Source: Owenia fusiformis
Taxonomy: Eukaryota; Annelida; Polychaeta; Sabellida; Oweniidae
Direction: 5' to 3'
DNA: 60,000 nt
NCBI GenBank assembly: GCA_903813345.2
Contig: CAIIXF020000001.1
Coordinates: forward strand, 46,209,885 to 46,269,884
In this document: in pieces, positions 1 to 11,710 of the stretch
Layout of the letters: every line of letters starts with the position of its first letter
Position numbering within the stretch: position 1 is the first letter of the stretch
Made by a program: the position numbers and the translations under genes
Notes under the pieces: model-generated
The model's database searches: none
What the model was told of the DNA's origin: nothing
Seen by the model: only the letters and a program-made list of their open reading frames with translations

Positions 1-539
1 TTTTGTATATAAATGTAAAATAATTTGAGGATTCCACTTAGAGTTGGGGTGTTTCTCCAAATGTAGCGTTGTTACGGAAATGACGTCACACTACGTTGGA
101 TTTCCACAAGAGCGAGCTACAAATATTACGTCATCAATGGATGCTATGGAGACATTCATTGTGACATTTGTTTTATGGGATTCCTGACAACGGCCAAACA
201 CTTTCACTTTCGTTATAAGAGCACTTTGACATTATTGAAAAGGAATTGATGATAATCCTCAAAAAGTCGTTTTTAACACGGACATCTAATACGTTCTTCG
301 AACTGCCCTGGAACTATATCTATACCAGGACTGGCATCCAGATCCAAGTATTTTTAAGACCGCCGACTCTCGTTGGGCTATTTATCCCTATTGACTCAGT
401 TATTCATATAAATTTACGTACCTTAGATGCTTTGTAAACGACGTAGATAGAAAATATTGTTTCCTAAATTGTTCTGAAAAGCGATAATTATTACTAAATG
501 TACTTTGAACAGGTAGACTGACCAAAAAGTCGGACTTCT

Positions 540-821
540 GGCACAAGGTCACGTGACCAAATAGAATTTGTATAGATAAAATTGATGACGTCACCGCCAT
601 TGGTGTAGGTCAGGTCAAAAGTCATCCATCTTGCCATTTGCCCAGCGTATTCTTACCAGTCGACAAAAAACGATGAAATCACGTTGAAAATAAAATATAC
701 ACTTTAAAATTGAGGCTGATTGAAATTGACAAGACTCCATTGAATACAGCTGTGCAATTTACAGTCACCAAGATGAGCTAATTTCGGAGAGATTCGGTGA
801 GATTCGGGAATTAAAAAAGGT
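540..821 (+). promoter_or_regulatory. Candidate promoter and 5' UTR exon of TXN2
   Basis: The patch holds a 12-bp E-box palindrome, GGTCACGTGACC, at 547-558, a CRE (TGACGTCA) at 586-593 and an inverted CCAAT box (CCATTGG) at about 598-604. Downstream there is a good splice donor, AAAAAAG/GTAAGC, with the exon ending at 819. The thioredoxin start codon at 3155 follows an acceptor-like TTTCAG by a few bases, so a non-coding first exon ending at 819 would fit. Another CRE lies at 81-88. Transcription start and exon use are inferred only. Confidence 0.35.
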
Positions 822-2404
822 AAGCCCTTCCGGTTTCCCAACTTCATAAATTTAAAATCCCAGAAGCTCCTTTCGCCAGAAACATTCTCTCTGACTGTGG
901 TTTTTAACGTTTTCTAAGGCCTGGATAGCTATATACATCCTTTAATATACACATGTTTATACTTCATTTCAATAGACTAATACTGGGGCAGTGAATTGGT
1001 AAATTTTATATTTTGGGATTAATAGGCTAGACTAGTTTTTTTAGTGTCTATTTGCCTTTGGAACTTCAATGCTGACGGTAAATAAGAATGATGACAGTGA
1101 ACGCTGTTATTCTGAATGCGTCTTGTATTCGTTAGCATTAAGTTTATCTTGATAATTTGAAAATCGTTGATGGAAATAATAAATCATAGATAGCAGATAA
1201 AAACACGCACCTGTTCAGTTGTCCACCATGTTGTATACAATGTTACTAAGCAACTACACATAAATTGATGACATCGTAAACCCCAAAATCCATGACGTAT
1301 TTCGCAGTAGGTTATTATCGCCCACCCAATAAATTCATCGAAAGTAAGTATTTCTTATAAAATATACGGGATATAAGTAACTGTACAAAAATAATATGTA
1401 TCCAAGAATATGTCACGTATCCATAAAGAGTTTTGCCACTCCTTATCGGTCATGTTACATATCGTCAAGGTAGTTTCACAGAAAAGTTGAAACCAAAAAT
1501 TATTGCAAAATAAAATTCATTGAAAAATTTCACATGAATTTCAATGTAGACCTAGTCTAATTGAAATGAAGTAATGAACTGATGGAACCTTAGATCTACG
1601 TGTATTAGTAATACATTTCATCATTTCAATTAGGCCTAGACTTACCTTCTTCTAAGGCCACTGTATCGTGGCCTTCCATTAAAGATATATTCCTGCATGA
1701 ACAACTGGTCATGTCGTAATCATAAAATTTGAAATCATATGTCCGCCATTTTTCCACATCACAATCTGAATTGCGAGTTTTTTCACCAAAAATTCCAAAA
1801 CACACATAAAGTGATCAGTGTATTAGTTCACATCTTCTGGATCGCTAACTTAGAATTTACAGCCAGTTACTAATGTCAGACGTTAACGACATTTCGTCCA
1901 GTTTTCGAATATCGCCGTTTTTCTTGGAGCCATTTTGTTTTAATTTTAGACGAAATCCTGATGAAATCATGTCATATCTCATCAAGGAGCCGAGCCGGTT
2001 CCGTTTTAATTAATTAATTCAGATTTATTTATCTATTGATTTTTAAAATATTCAATAAATTTATGACACGGCGGCCAGCTTTTTCAAATGGAGTTCACAG
2101 TATTCCAGATGAAATCACCTCTAGCCAAGTATTGGCTAGAGACTCGAGTAAGCCTAGACTAGGCCTACATTGAAATTCATGTGAAAGTTTGAGCATCCAA
2201 CAGCTCTTATTATAAAATCTAGAGCCAACGGTAAGAAACTTTTTGATTGGCCCTTGTATAACCCAGGGCATCTGTGTTCAGGCCATGAAAAAAGTAAAAC
2301 TATTTTCTTGTAAACTCGAGTCTCTAGCCAATTCTCACTCAGTGGCCATAGAATATGGCAACTATTTTCATACCCGAACACAGGTACTCCCTGGATAATA
2401 CTTG

Positions 2405-2478
2405 TAAGAGTGTGAGGCTCCTGGAAATACATGAATACAGAGCTTAATTCATGTATTTCCAGGAGCCTCACACTCTTA
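2405..2478. repeat. Perfect hairpin, 32-bp arms and 10-nt loop
   Basis: Bases 2405-2436 and 2447-2478 are exact reverse complements around a 10-base loop (core GTGTGAGGCTCCTGGAAATA). I found no mismatch. This is a potential cruciform or hairpin RNA, with no coding context. Confidence 0.9.
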
Positions 2479-2672
2479 TTACCCAGGAAGCACATGAGGA
2501 CCTGAAAAATGTATATGCTCAAAATTATGCCAAATGTGGATAATCATTACACTGTATGTGCAGAACAGTGACAAAGCCATGCAGGATTTTGAATATTTTT
2601 TTAACCAAGATAACATAGTTCTCTTTTGACCTCCAGTCAGTTTGACTGTAGACTGTTCCAAATATCATTTAC

Positions 2673-2948
2673 ATGACCAGGATCACAATGTAGATGGTCA
2701 GAATGACCCTAAACGTGATGAAATAACATTTTCAGCCTTCTGAAAATGTGACTGAAAAATAGCTGAAAGTAGTGAGCAAAATTTTTTGAATTTTTTTGCA
2801 CATTTTCTGAAAAATTCAAATAATTCTGCCCACTGAGCTTTCCTAAGCTCCTACTTTTAGCTATTTTCAGTCACATTTTCAGAGGGCTGAAAAGTGATTT
2901 CATCATGTTTAGGGTCATTCTGACCATCTACATTGTGATCCTGGTCAT
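2673..2948. mobile_element. Fold-back (MITE-like) element, about 276 bp
   Basis: The outer ends ATGACCAGGATCACAATGTA (2673) and TACATTGTGATCCTGGTCAT (ending 2948) are exact inverted copies. The match continues inward with few mismatches through the segments around GGTCAGAATGACCCTAAAC and TTTCAGTCACATTTTCAG, giving arms of about 105 bp or more. It has no open frame, which fits a non-autonomous fold-back element. I did not identify a target-site duplication. Confidence 0.75.
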
Positions 2949-3154
2949 AAAAATGCTATGTGGTACTTATAAGACCCATGTTATTATTTAGTTCAACAAC
3001 ATTAAACCTAGTCTGGGGTCTCAATTCTTATCTGACATATCTTATGGCCCTATCAATGTACGGCTTTCTAAGATCAAAATGATAAAGAAGGCAGTACATT
3101 GAGTTCTACTTGTAGAGCTAGGTATTATTATGACTGGAAACATTTCAGACTAAG

Positions 3155-5181
3155 ATGTCACAAGCTGCTGTCCATAGATTATTGAGTGGAGTTCGTTGTT
3201 TGCGGAAAACCCCACAAATGTTTGGTACAAATCCACTGTTTGCAGCACAACAAAGATGGCTGACGTTCAATGTCCAAGATGAGAAAGATTTCAAAGACCG
3301 AGTACTTGAAAATGATAAACCTGTCCTAGTTGATTTCACTGCAAGGTTTGACATTTTTGATAATCAAGTTGGCTTAAACTCTTAGCTGGTCAGAACTCAG
3401 AAAGCACTACTAGAAGGGCAAAATATGAGGTCTTCAGAAAAACCTTAGTTCAACAATAATTAAAGTAACTGGAAATTGGAAATTGAACAAGTTCAATTTC
3501 AGACTCCAGATGACAGACAGATACACAGATAAACGGACAGAAAGACAGACAGGACAGAACAGACGTATAGGACAGGATAGAGAGATATTACTCAATAAAG
3601 GACACATTATCTAGATTTTTTCAAAATTTCAAAATGGCGTAGAATCTGAACGGGAAGTCAAATTTTGATTCCTATTGCAGATTCAGAATCCTGAGATAAT
3701 TTCCTATTATTTTATATTCTCAAAACTGGTTTTAGATACCTTATGACAGCAAAAACTTAGACTATAAGCCTATTCTTGTCTATAAGTACACACAAATTCA
3801 AAGAAAAATATGAAAGTATAGTGCGGTTATTGTGAAAACAAAGAAAATGACAAAGATCTTGACTCAAGATCTTGGCCCTCTTAATCATTTCTTGACCTTT
3901 GACTTAGATAAAAATTTGACCCCATTTCTTATCAACTAGATACTATACCTTAATTAACCATGTAATAGTCTTTGTTGAATACCTTATAGTTTTTGAGAAA
4001 ACGTGACCAGTAAAATAAGAAGAAAAAGAAAAAGAAAGAATGAATAAGAATAAGAAAAGAGGCAAAAACAATAGACTCCAGATGATAATCTATTTTCAAA
4101 TTTTTCCCTTTACTGTTCCAAGTGACCAACCTGATCTACCAAGGTTGCAGAAAGAATATTAATTCAAACATTAGCAGATAGATAAGTAAGCTGTACTTTC
4201 AACTTGTCATTCTTAGAATTCTACTACTGCTGCCATCTTTATATTGGCCTAAAACCTATGGATACACATACATGCTATCAAATGGTGTCAAAATTAGTAC
4301 TTTCAAATGGTATGTTCAGTTTTTGTGGTGGAATACCGGACAACGATTCAAACTTGACCCTAACTTCAACTTCCAAAACTTGTGCTAGGAAAACATAAAT
4401 GTGCAGGTCAGCTCCTCAGAAGGCATGAAATTAAGTATATGTGTGGACATTTTGGATTGGATGCAGCTTTTGAACAATTATGGTTTCCATTTCAGCTGGT
4501 GTGGTCCCTGTAAGATCCTTGGCCCAAGGCTGGAAACCATTGTAGCAGGATACAAGGGTAGGGTTGAACTGGCCAAGGTCGACATAGACGAACATCAAGA
4601 CTTAGCAATAAAATTTGGGGTGAGTTTTATTTGGTTATTTTGTTGTGCTTATAGCTATCATATCAGCAGAGAAATGGTCTGGCAAGGAATGACACTTTAA
4701 ACTTACTATCTGATAGCAAAGTTATAGGCAGATACAGGTACCTTGATTGTAGTGAGTGCAGAGCCTTTTTAGTTCTTCTGTAATGCTGAAAATGGGATTG
4801 ACGATTGGTTTATTCTGTGATCATACATTCTTATGATATTAGGGGTACTCATTCAATATTCCAAGTTAATAGCATATTTGTGTGTCTGCTTTTCATGACA
4901 TTTTTGTTCTGCTATCCAATGATCTATATGCACATTGCTATATATTAATGATTTTATTCCTATTCATTCCTTTCCTAAAAACATTGGAAGTTATGTGTAC
5001 TTTAGAGCAAACTGTTAACCATGCTGTGAATATGATTAATCAAAATAATTTTCTGTTTCAGATTAGCTCTGTACCGACAGTGATAGGTATGGTTAAGGGA
5101 GAGAAGAAGTCACAATTTGTAGGAGTTACAGAAGATGACCTCATTGAAGCTTTTATAGAGAAGCTACTTCCACCTTCGTGA
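3155..5181 (+). CDS. TXN2: Thioredoxin, mitochondrial (TXN2-like), 3 coding exons
   Basis: A disulfide reductase of the mitochondrial matrix, which passes electrons from thioredoxin reductase to targets such as peroxiredoxins. Exons 3155-3345, 4496-4619 and 5062-5181 join in phase (435 nt, 144 aa); the donors are GT at 3346 and 4620 and the acceptors TTTCAG. Residues 1 to about 35 are Arg-rich and lack acidic residues, as expected for a matrix presequence. The thioredoxin fold follows, with VLVDFTASWCGPCK (active-site Cys66 and Cys69, the motif split by intron 1), KVDIDEH, and SSVPT with the cis-Pro at 110. The protein is a little shorter than the 166-residue human one. The Met at 3155 is the only one that gives the presequence. 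The single-copy gene lies just left of the PAN gene duplication, on the opposite strand. Confidence 0.93.
3346..4495 (+). other. Intron 1 of TXN2
   Basis: It has a GT donor after TGCAAG and a TTTCAG acceptor. It contains a GACAGA/GGACAG-rich simple-sequence patch at about 3508-3570 and an AAGAAA-rich patch at 4017-4060. A segment around 4228-4262 (TGCTGCCATCTTTATA) resembles one near 46103, so it is probably part of a dispersed repeat. I see no gene in it. Confidence 0.7.
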
Positions 5182-5401
5182 TATGTGCAATTGATGTTGA
5201 AATTGAATTGAAAATGAAATCAGAAAAATATCCATTATTCCCTTTGTGGCCTTACATGACTTTTCTTCAAACATTATCCTCACAATATAGATCATGGTCA
5301 ACTAAATACATGTACACATAATTTTGCATGTCGCCAATGATAGCACTTGTAGATGAGAGAGATTGTCATATTAGGGACTAAATTATGTGCACTATTGTTT
5401 T

Positions 5402-5407
5402 AATAAA
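5402..5407 (+). terminator. Candidate polyadenylation signal of TXN2
   Basis: An AATAAA lies 221 bases after the TXN2 stop codon, in AT-rich DNA and before the duplication begins at 5570. A second partial signal lies near 5561. Position and sequence are the only evidence. Confidence 0.45.
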
Positions 5408-5569
5408 TGGGCCTCATGTAAATTTCAAGGTCCAACTCTGTCAGCCTGTCTAATGGCCACAAACTTTAGTCTTCCTTATTTGACTTGATTTTGACGGTCT
5501 CGTGACTTTATTTTACTGATTGAGAGAGACTAGAAAGTATTTCCAAGGGAATATCTAGCCTAATAAAAA

Positions 5570-6772
5570 GCAAAGTTTTTAAGCTTATTTTATTTCATAT
5601 CAATCTTAAATGCAATACTGAATACAATATGTACAGTATATATTACAATTCAATCAATATGTTATGAAATACAAGCCTATGTCTAAGTGATATTTTTTGC
5701 AATAGCCTAAATGCCCTATAGAAATTATAACCTCATGATGTCCACTAGTCATACCTTTTTCTAGGTGAGCCTTTTCAGTCTTGCTATCTTTAAAAAATAA
5801 ACACTGTTGCCAATTAAAAAATGTAGGGACCGTTAAAATCAGTATTAATATTGACACTTTATTAAAATGTCTACCGGTGATATTTTCCTGGGGTTTAATG
5901 TACACCAAAATTTGCCACCCTGCTTTGAACAATACAGTATTTTTTCCATTTCATAGCATAAAAATAATGATGACGTTAAAGTGTAATTCGCCAAATTAGT
6001 GTTCTATAGATTTGCTATATATATATATATGTACTCGTATCATGATAATACTTACATGTACTATAGTGCCAAGGAAACATTGAGTTGAATAAACCAGACA
6101 TTATAAAAGTTTATGTGTCTACATGTCTCTTGATAAAATTACCCATAGAACTTAGGAAATAAAAGTGGACATATCTGCATATATGAGATAAATTAAGAAT
6201 TTATATGGTGAATTCCTTCCTTGGAGGTGGGCAGAGTTAAGTGTCTTCTCTCATTTGGGCTTGCCACTTTCATATAGAGTTGGCTAAAAAGTTATTTGAA
6301 GTCCTACTTCAGACCCATTAAAGGATTTAAATAATTAAAATGTCAGCCAGTGAGAAAATAAACGTTCAGAAATAAATTATATTTATAGAAAGATTGTGTT
6401 TTTGTACAGAACATAACCATTTGGTAGTTGAACAAACAAGGATGAAAAGAATGACATACTTTCTACAGGTTTAAGGATATACTATTAACTTTACATTTCT
6501 TATCGTATCTATCTATCCCGCACGTTTACCGGTACAGTGCATACACCACCTGCAGGTCTCATACGTGTACGCACGGATTTTCAAAGTACCCGTTGGAAAA
6601 CTACTTGGAAAATGAGCTTTAACTAAAAGCAACATAATAATAATTATAGTATTCGGTGGAGTCCCCTTCCTTTCCTTCAATATGTAAAGAGGATCTGAAA
6701 CTGGTTTCCATCACTTTAAACAAGAACATTTAGTGCTGTGCAATTCGCCTTTCCTTAAGTCTTCATCCCATC
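5570..6772. other. Spacer left of PAN gene copy A
   Basis: This stretch lies downstream of the minus-strand PAN gene and matches 14182-15322 nearly base for base. There is a short AT dinucleotide run near 6014-6030. The open frames at 5654-5932 and 5781-5999 are partly kept in copy B but overlap on opposite strands and show no domain or codon signature. I see no gene. Confidence 0.6.
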
Positions 6773-7548
6773 CTACCAGCATTTTCTTACACGGACATGC
6801 TTATTGCTATTAGACTGTGGAGTCGAAATGAACAAAAAGCATGCATTGGATCGCACATCAGACACTAAACACCATTCTTCGGAAACACACAATCCCTGAC
6901 AATATTCTGTGGCTTGTTTGTATGTGTTAAAATACAACCCATCAAGTGCTCGATACTGAGTACTTGCGGACGGCGATCCTTGGTCTTCTTGAACAACAAA
7001 ACATCCTGGACCTATAAATAAAAATAAATAAAACGATACGCTTGATTTACAAGTAGAATCCACAGACCATAAATCTAATATTTGCTGTATTGATTATATT
7101 GTAATGTAACCCGGCAGCTCCACCAACAGGAACATTTGCTAATGTTATCCGAAGACTAAAATAATGCAACATTGAATGATGTCACTTCGCAATCGCATAC
7201 TTGAATATGTAGTTGTACAATCCGTTGTGTATTTCAAATACCATCAATGGTACTTGATTTATAATCCAAACCGGGTGAAGGAACATCTAATATAGCATTA
7301 CGAGGTATTGTTCGAGTTAACTTACCACTTCCGCATATTCTTTGTGAATGTGAATCGTAAACATTTTGTGCAATTACTTCATAGCCTACAATCTGGCAGT
7401 TGTTATTCCCAAATTCATAATTACTTGCAATACATCGGAACCCCGTTTCATCCAAACACAACTGAAATAGAATTCTCCAATAAGTATTATCGTATGATCT
7501 GTAAAATGAAGCCTTCTGATTGGTCAGTTCTTGTGCTGTACCAATCTT

Positions 7549-7633
7549 TATTGCTACTGAGATTGTCCCCGTTGATCATCTCCGTCGCAATACAGAAAAT
7601 ATTGGTACGGAGGGGACAATCTCAGTAGCAATA
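7549..7633. repeat. Hairpin, 22-bp arms, beside the large palindrome
   Basis: TTGCTACTGAGATTGTCCCC (inside 7549-7570) and its exact inverse at 7612-7633 flank a 41-base loop. It lies in the intron between the PAN 2 exons of copy A and is absent from copy B, whose matching intron lacks the whole interval from about 7490 to 8578. Confidence 0.85.
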
Positions 7634-7677
7634 CGGAGGATCACACGGTAACACTGGTGATCCGCTCGATTACGAAT

Positions 7678-8717
7678 TATGAATCTTTCAAATGCGAAAT
7701 GCACAGAGGCAATAACATTGCATAAAACAGCATTAAAAGGATCAAATAATTGAAACTGTCGAAACGCGTTTCACAATATTATAATTTTAAATGTTTTACT
7801 GCATTGCTACTATAAGTTATTGAATGATTTGAAGTGCAATACAGGATATATTCTGCTCGAGAAATTCCGTATTGGAACGAGACGAATTCGAGTGCCAATA
7901 CAGAATATCGAGACAGAATATATCCTGTATTGCACTTCAAATCATCCAATAACGTTTTTATCCACTGGTGATCCCCTCGATTTCGCTGGGTTACCGAAAC
8001 GGTTCGTTTTGGTAACAAAATGTCGGAACATTTTCACAAACGTGTATCAGCATCATATGTTTTAGAAAATGTACATGTTGGCGAAAAAATAGCTCAGAAG
8101 ACAACAGAATCGTCGATTTAATTCCTCACTTAAGTTACATAAACGGTTTGGGTTAAAAGTGCAGATCTTAACTGCTTTTCGAAAAACCGTTTATGTAACT
8201 TAAGTGAGGAATCAAATCGACGATTCTGTTGTCTTCTGAACTATTTGTTCGCAAATATGTACAATTTCTTAAACATATTATACTGATACACGTTTGTGTT
8301 AAAAAATGTGGGAATTCTGCCTACAACGTGTGAAATAAGGAAACTAGAAAAATCGTACCTCCGATGTTCCGACATTTTGTTTCCAAAACGAACCGTTTCG
8401 GTAACCCAGCGAAATCGAGGGGATCACCAGTGGATAAAAACGTTATTGGATGATTTGAAGTGCAATACAGGATATATTCTGTCTCGATATTCTGTATTGG
8501 CACTCGAATTCGTCTCGTTCCAATACGGAATTTCTCGAGCAGAATATATCCTGTATTGCACTTCAAATCATTCAATAACTTATAGTAGCAATGCAGTAAA
8601 ACATTTAAAATTATAATATTGTGAAACGCGTTTCGACAGTTTCAATTATTTGATCCTTTTAATGCTGTTTTATGCAATGTTATTGCCTCTGTGCATTTCG
8701 CATTTGAAAGATTCATA
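7678..8717. repeat. Giant nested palindrome, about 1.04 kb
   Basis: The left arm from 7678 (TATGAATCTTTCAAATGCGA) is matched in reverse by the right arm ending at 8717. Inside each arm is a second inverted repeat: GAAGTGCAATACAGGATATA at about 7831 faces its inverse near 7924, and the same pair recurs in the right arm near 8458 and 8550. The centre is a further hairpin (CCTCACTTAAGTTACATAAA near 8126 facing its inverse near 8190). The right arm carries an extra stretch of roughly 50 bp near 8310-8365. Copy B of the duplication holds only the outermost right-arm sequence (16060-16215). Confidence 0.9.
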
Positions 8718-8784
8718 TGTGGTCAAGTTTTGGACAAAATTGCAAAACGAGCATAAACTTTTCTAATTTCAACTATTCCCTATG

Positions 8785-8945
8785 CGTTTGAAGATTCCAT
8801 ACCATTCTATTAGGGAGTTTAAGCTTGCATATGAAATTGAAACGCCAACCTATACGTATTTTAATCGTACAAATACATAGCTTAAATTTTTTCCGTTCAC
8901 ATTTAGGTTGTGAAAACATTGCAAGCTTAAACTCCCTATCAACCA
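8785..8945. repeat. Short inverted repeat in intron of PAN copy A
   Basis: TAGGGAGTTTAAGCTTGCA near 8811 faces TGCAAGCTTAAACTCCCTA near 8920. The same pair, slightly altered, is present in copy B near 16301-16430, so it predates the duplication. It is probably an old MITE about 130 bp long. Confidence 0.65.
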
Positions 8946-8958
8946 TTCTATACCTAAC

Positions 8959-10020
8959 AGGCCCGTAGCCAGGGGGGCTCGTGCGAGCCCCCCCCCCTCC
9001 CACAGATATGTCCTAAAATAATGTGGACCTACCTTTTTTGCTTTCTTGAAGAATTTTCTGACATTTCGAGGTAGAAGGTAACATTTGGTGACATACGTAC
9101 GGTGTATTTTGATGTGATTGACGCTTTCTTTTTATAAAATTCTAAATTGACTAGAATAGCGAGGCAACTAAATGATTCGGAAACTAAATCATATATTTTG
9201 ATCCTTTAATCGCTCAGAAGGTGCCAAATAAGCCTAAATATTCAATTTTTATAAAAATACATGAATCATATATTTTGATCCTCGAATTGCCCAGAACGCA
9301 CTAAATCAGCCGAAAAATCTTAACTTTTTCAGGGGAGCATGCCCCTGATTTTTTAATAAATCATATATTTTGATCCTAGAATCGCTCAGAACGGGTCAAA
9401 TAAGCCAAACAATTCGACTTTTAATACGTAAATCAAATATTTTGATCCCTAGAACGATCAGAACGCATCAGAATCGCCCAGAATGCGCTAAAAAAAACTA
9501 AAAACTTCAGTTTTTTTAAATACTCGAATAATATATTTTGATCCTAGAATCGCTCAGAATGCTCCAGAATTGCCCAGAATGCGCCAAATAAACCTAAAAA
9601 TTAAATTTTTGGGAAATACGTAAATCATATATTTTGATCCTAGAATCGCTCAGAACGAACTAAATCAGCCCAAAACTCCTAAATTTTCCTCTGGCTACAT
9701 CACTCACAAGCTATTATTTTACAGGCCATGATAATTTGGCTCAAATTTTGTTCCGTCTAAATCAACTAACTAGTCATTTTAACCCCATGAGGGAATTGCT
9801 CCAGCATTTTTCAAAATTTGGGCCCTTATTTTCTTCTGTGCAAGCGCGGAAATTTTTGGGTCCCCTCCCTTGTTTTCGTGGCCCCACCTGGGGTCTTGTT
9901 AATAACACCCTTGTGCTCACAATGCGAAGTTGGTTAAGCATGAAAAAATGTTTGTGTGTGGATGGGAGTGGTTCGAGCCCCGCCCCCCCCCCCCCTAACC
10001 AAAACATGGCTACGGGCATG
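8959..10020. mobile_element. Non-autonomous DNA transposon, 1,062 bp, TSD CCTAAC
   Basis: The ends are inverted: AGGCCCGTAGCCAGG at 8959 and TGGCTACGGGCATG ending at 10020 (shared core GCCCGTAGCCA). The element is flanked by CCTAAC at 8953-8958 and 10021-10026. Copy B shows the empty site, ...TATACCTAACTAGATAA near 16440, so insertion followed the duplication, or copy B came from an uninserted allele. C-runs lie just inside both ends. The interior holds six degenerate repeats of about 70-97 bp starting with AATCATATATTTTGATCCT (near 9186, 9264, 9359, 9431, 9528 and 9623). It has no transposase frame, so it must have been moved in trans. Shorter relatives with the same end motif occur near 30713, 42582 and 57588. 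Confidence 0.87.
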
Positions 10021-11710
10021 CCTAACTAGATAAATGGAACGTATACTTCAGACTATCTTATCCATATTTATATGTTTTATTTATACGTTTTTATGTTTTA
10101 GAAAAGTTCAAGAGTCTAGCCTTTTTAAAGGTGTGATTGGTTATTAAGAATTGTTGTAATTTTATGCCTTATGAATATGCTATATAACATAAAAATATGA
10201 AAAACGTTCATATAAATTACCTGAAAACAACTTTCCTCAGTGGCTATACCGAAGAAATCAAATTGTCTACCAGGAGATGCCACGTCGTGATTTGGATGGC
10301 GTTCATAAGACGTACAATCTGAAACATTCTATATTATATAACTACATTCTGAGATAAAGAAAAAACTGGTATGATACATACAATTTACATGCGAAACAGA
10401 CATTGTGTTTTAATTGGGGATCGTAACGTATTTCACTATGTTAAAAATGTTGAAATGATTGCGTCCGTTCGCCTTTGCGAGTCAAATACTAACAAAGGTA
10501 AACCCTGATTCCAAATAATGTTGACCGTCCTACCAGTTTTGATTGTTGTTGTCTCTGTTGTTGCCTCTGTTGTTGATTCAGTAGTTATAACTGGAGTTTA
10601 AGTAGTAGTTGTATCTTTATCAACATCTCCATATATGTGGGAATAAGACCATCCTCCTCCGGGAGTACTTGTCATCTCCCCTGGAGAGATATATCGATTG
10701 CTGTCCGAAAGCTCACATACGTGGTTCACAGAGTCGAAGTTGAACGAAAGACAATTTACATAACGAAGGCAAGCTATGGCGCACCTTTGTTTCGTACGCG
10801 CGTGTTCCGTAACAATCTTATGTTCGACAAGTTTCACTCCTATTTTTGTTTCGAAGTAGGTGTGACCCTCTGTTAAACCACGAAATGATTGCTGAAGACC
10901 ACTTGCAAAACAGGCTGAAAATAAATAAATTGAGAGCTGGTGTTATCATAATCAATAGTCATCATGCATGTCATAATTTTAATTTTATTTATTCCATCTA
11001 ATGACATTTAATCTGACTTAGTTTTCCAACTTTTTATTTTTCATAAATGTTATGAATGTATGTTTTATTAAAAAATACATATCAAATTATCAAACTTCGT
11101 CACAATTGCTTTTTTTTATTTCGCTCCGTTTCCTTTGAAATGTTTAGACTACTGGGCTATTCGAGAAAAATCAAAAATGCTTCTTTGCCATCGCACCGGG
11201 AAAACGTATATCTCAGTGTCCCAAACTCGTTTATAAATTGTCACATATACAGCATAATCTTGCGACGCTTTGTCGTCCTTTGAGAAAATTTATTAAAACA
11301 CTAAGAGAAATAATCAAAACATGGAAATTGGTGCTTGTTGACCATGTTGATCATATTTAAGTAGAAGTGTTTCGAATGTTTCTGTACTTTTTTTTACTTT
11401 TTTCATTTATAAAATCATATTAACATATTGACATAATAATGATTAAGACACCCCAGGGGGTGTATGGCTTATCACAAGCTAGAATATTTGAAAAATTGCA
11501 TCATTACGTTGTAATTCTTTATAAATTGTTTTAATTTTAGGTGCATTATATAGAATTTACAATGTGTCGTCAAAATATAAGTCAAGTAAGCCAACTTTTC
11601 CCGGGGCCTATAAACGATTGTATTCAGGAGAAAAAATATAACATTATGATTATAAACCTACCTTTTCCAAACACCAAAAATGCAAAATTGAAACATAAAT
11701 TCAGTATCAT

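Larger units (their letters stand above)
1..3154. other. Non-coding upstream region of the thioredoxin gene
   Basis: I see no convincing coding exon in this stretch; the short open frames lack domains and paired splice sites. It is AT-rich and holds several inverted repeats listed separately, plus a shorter pair at 2132-2148 and 2315-2331 (17-bp arms around CTCGAGTCTCTAGCC). It probably contains the promoter, a 5' UTR exon and a long 5' UTR intron of the thioredoxin gene that starts at 3155. Confidence 0.6.
6773..11710 (-). pseudogene. Triple-PAN-domain secreted protein, copy A, with premature stop
   Basis: Paralogue of the gene at 15323-18111, with the same five exons on the minus strand: 11662-11710 (signal peptide, start MILNLCFNFAFLVFG), 10534-10914 (PAN 1 and Thr-rich linker), 10221-10318 and 7326-7461 (PAN 2), and 6773-7011 (PAN 3, ending RKCW). 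All splice sites remain GT-AG and the phases match copy B. In exon 2 a Glu codon of copy B is TAA here (10598-10600), right after DKDTTTT, so translation stops after one PAN domain. The linker is four codons longer than in copy B. The 1.04-kb palindrome and the 1.06-kb transposon both sit in its introns. It may be a young pseudogene or may encode a secreted single-PAN protein of about 100 residues. Read-through or a sequencing error at one base cannot be excluded. Confidence 0.82.

Noticed and set aside
7779-8616. Matching frames on both strands within the giant palindrome
   Set aside because: A palindrome gives the same peptide from each arm; there is no domain and no start context.
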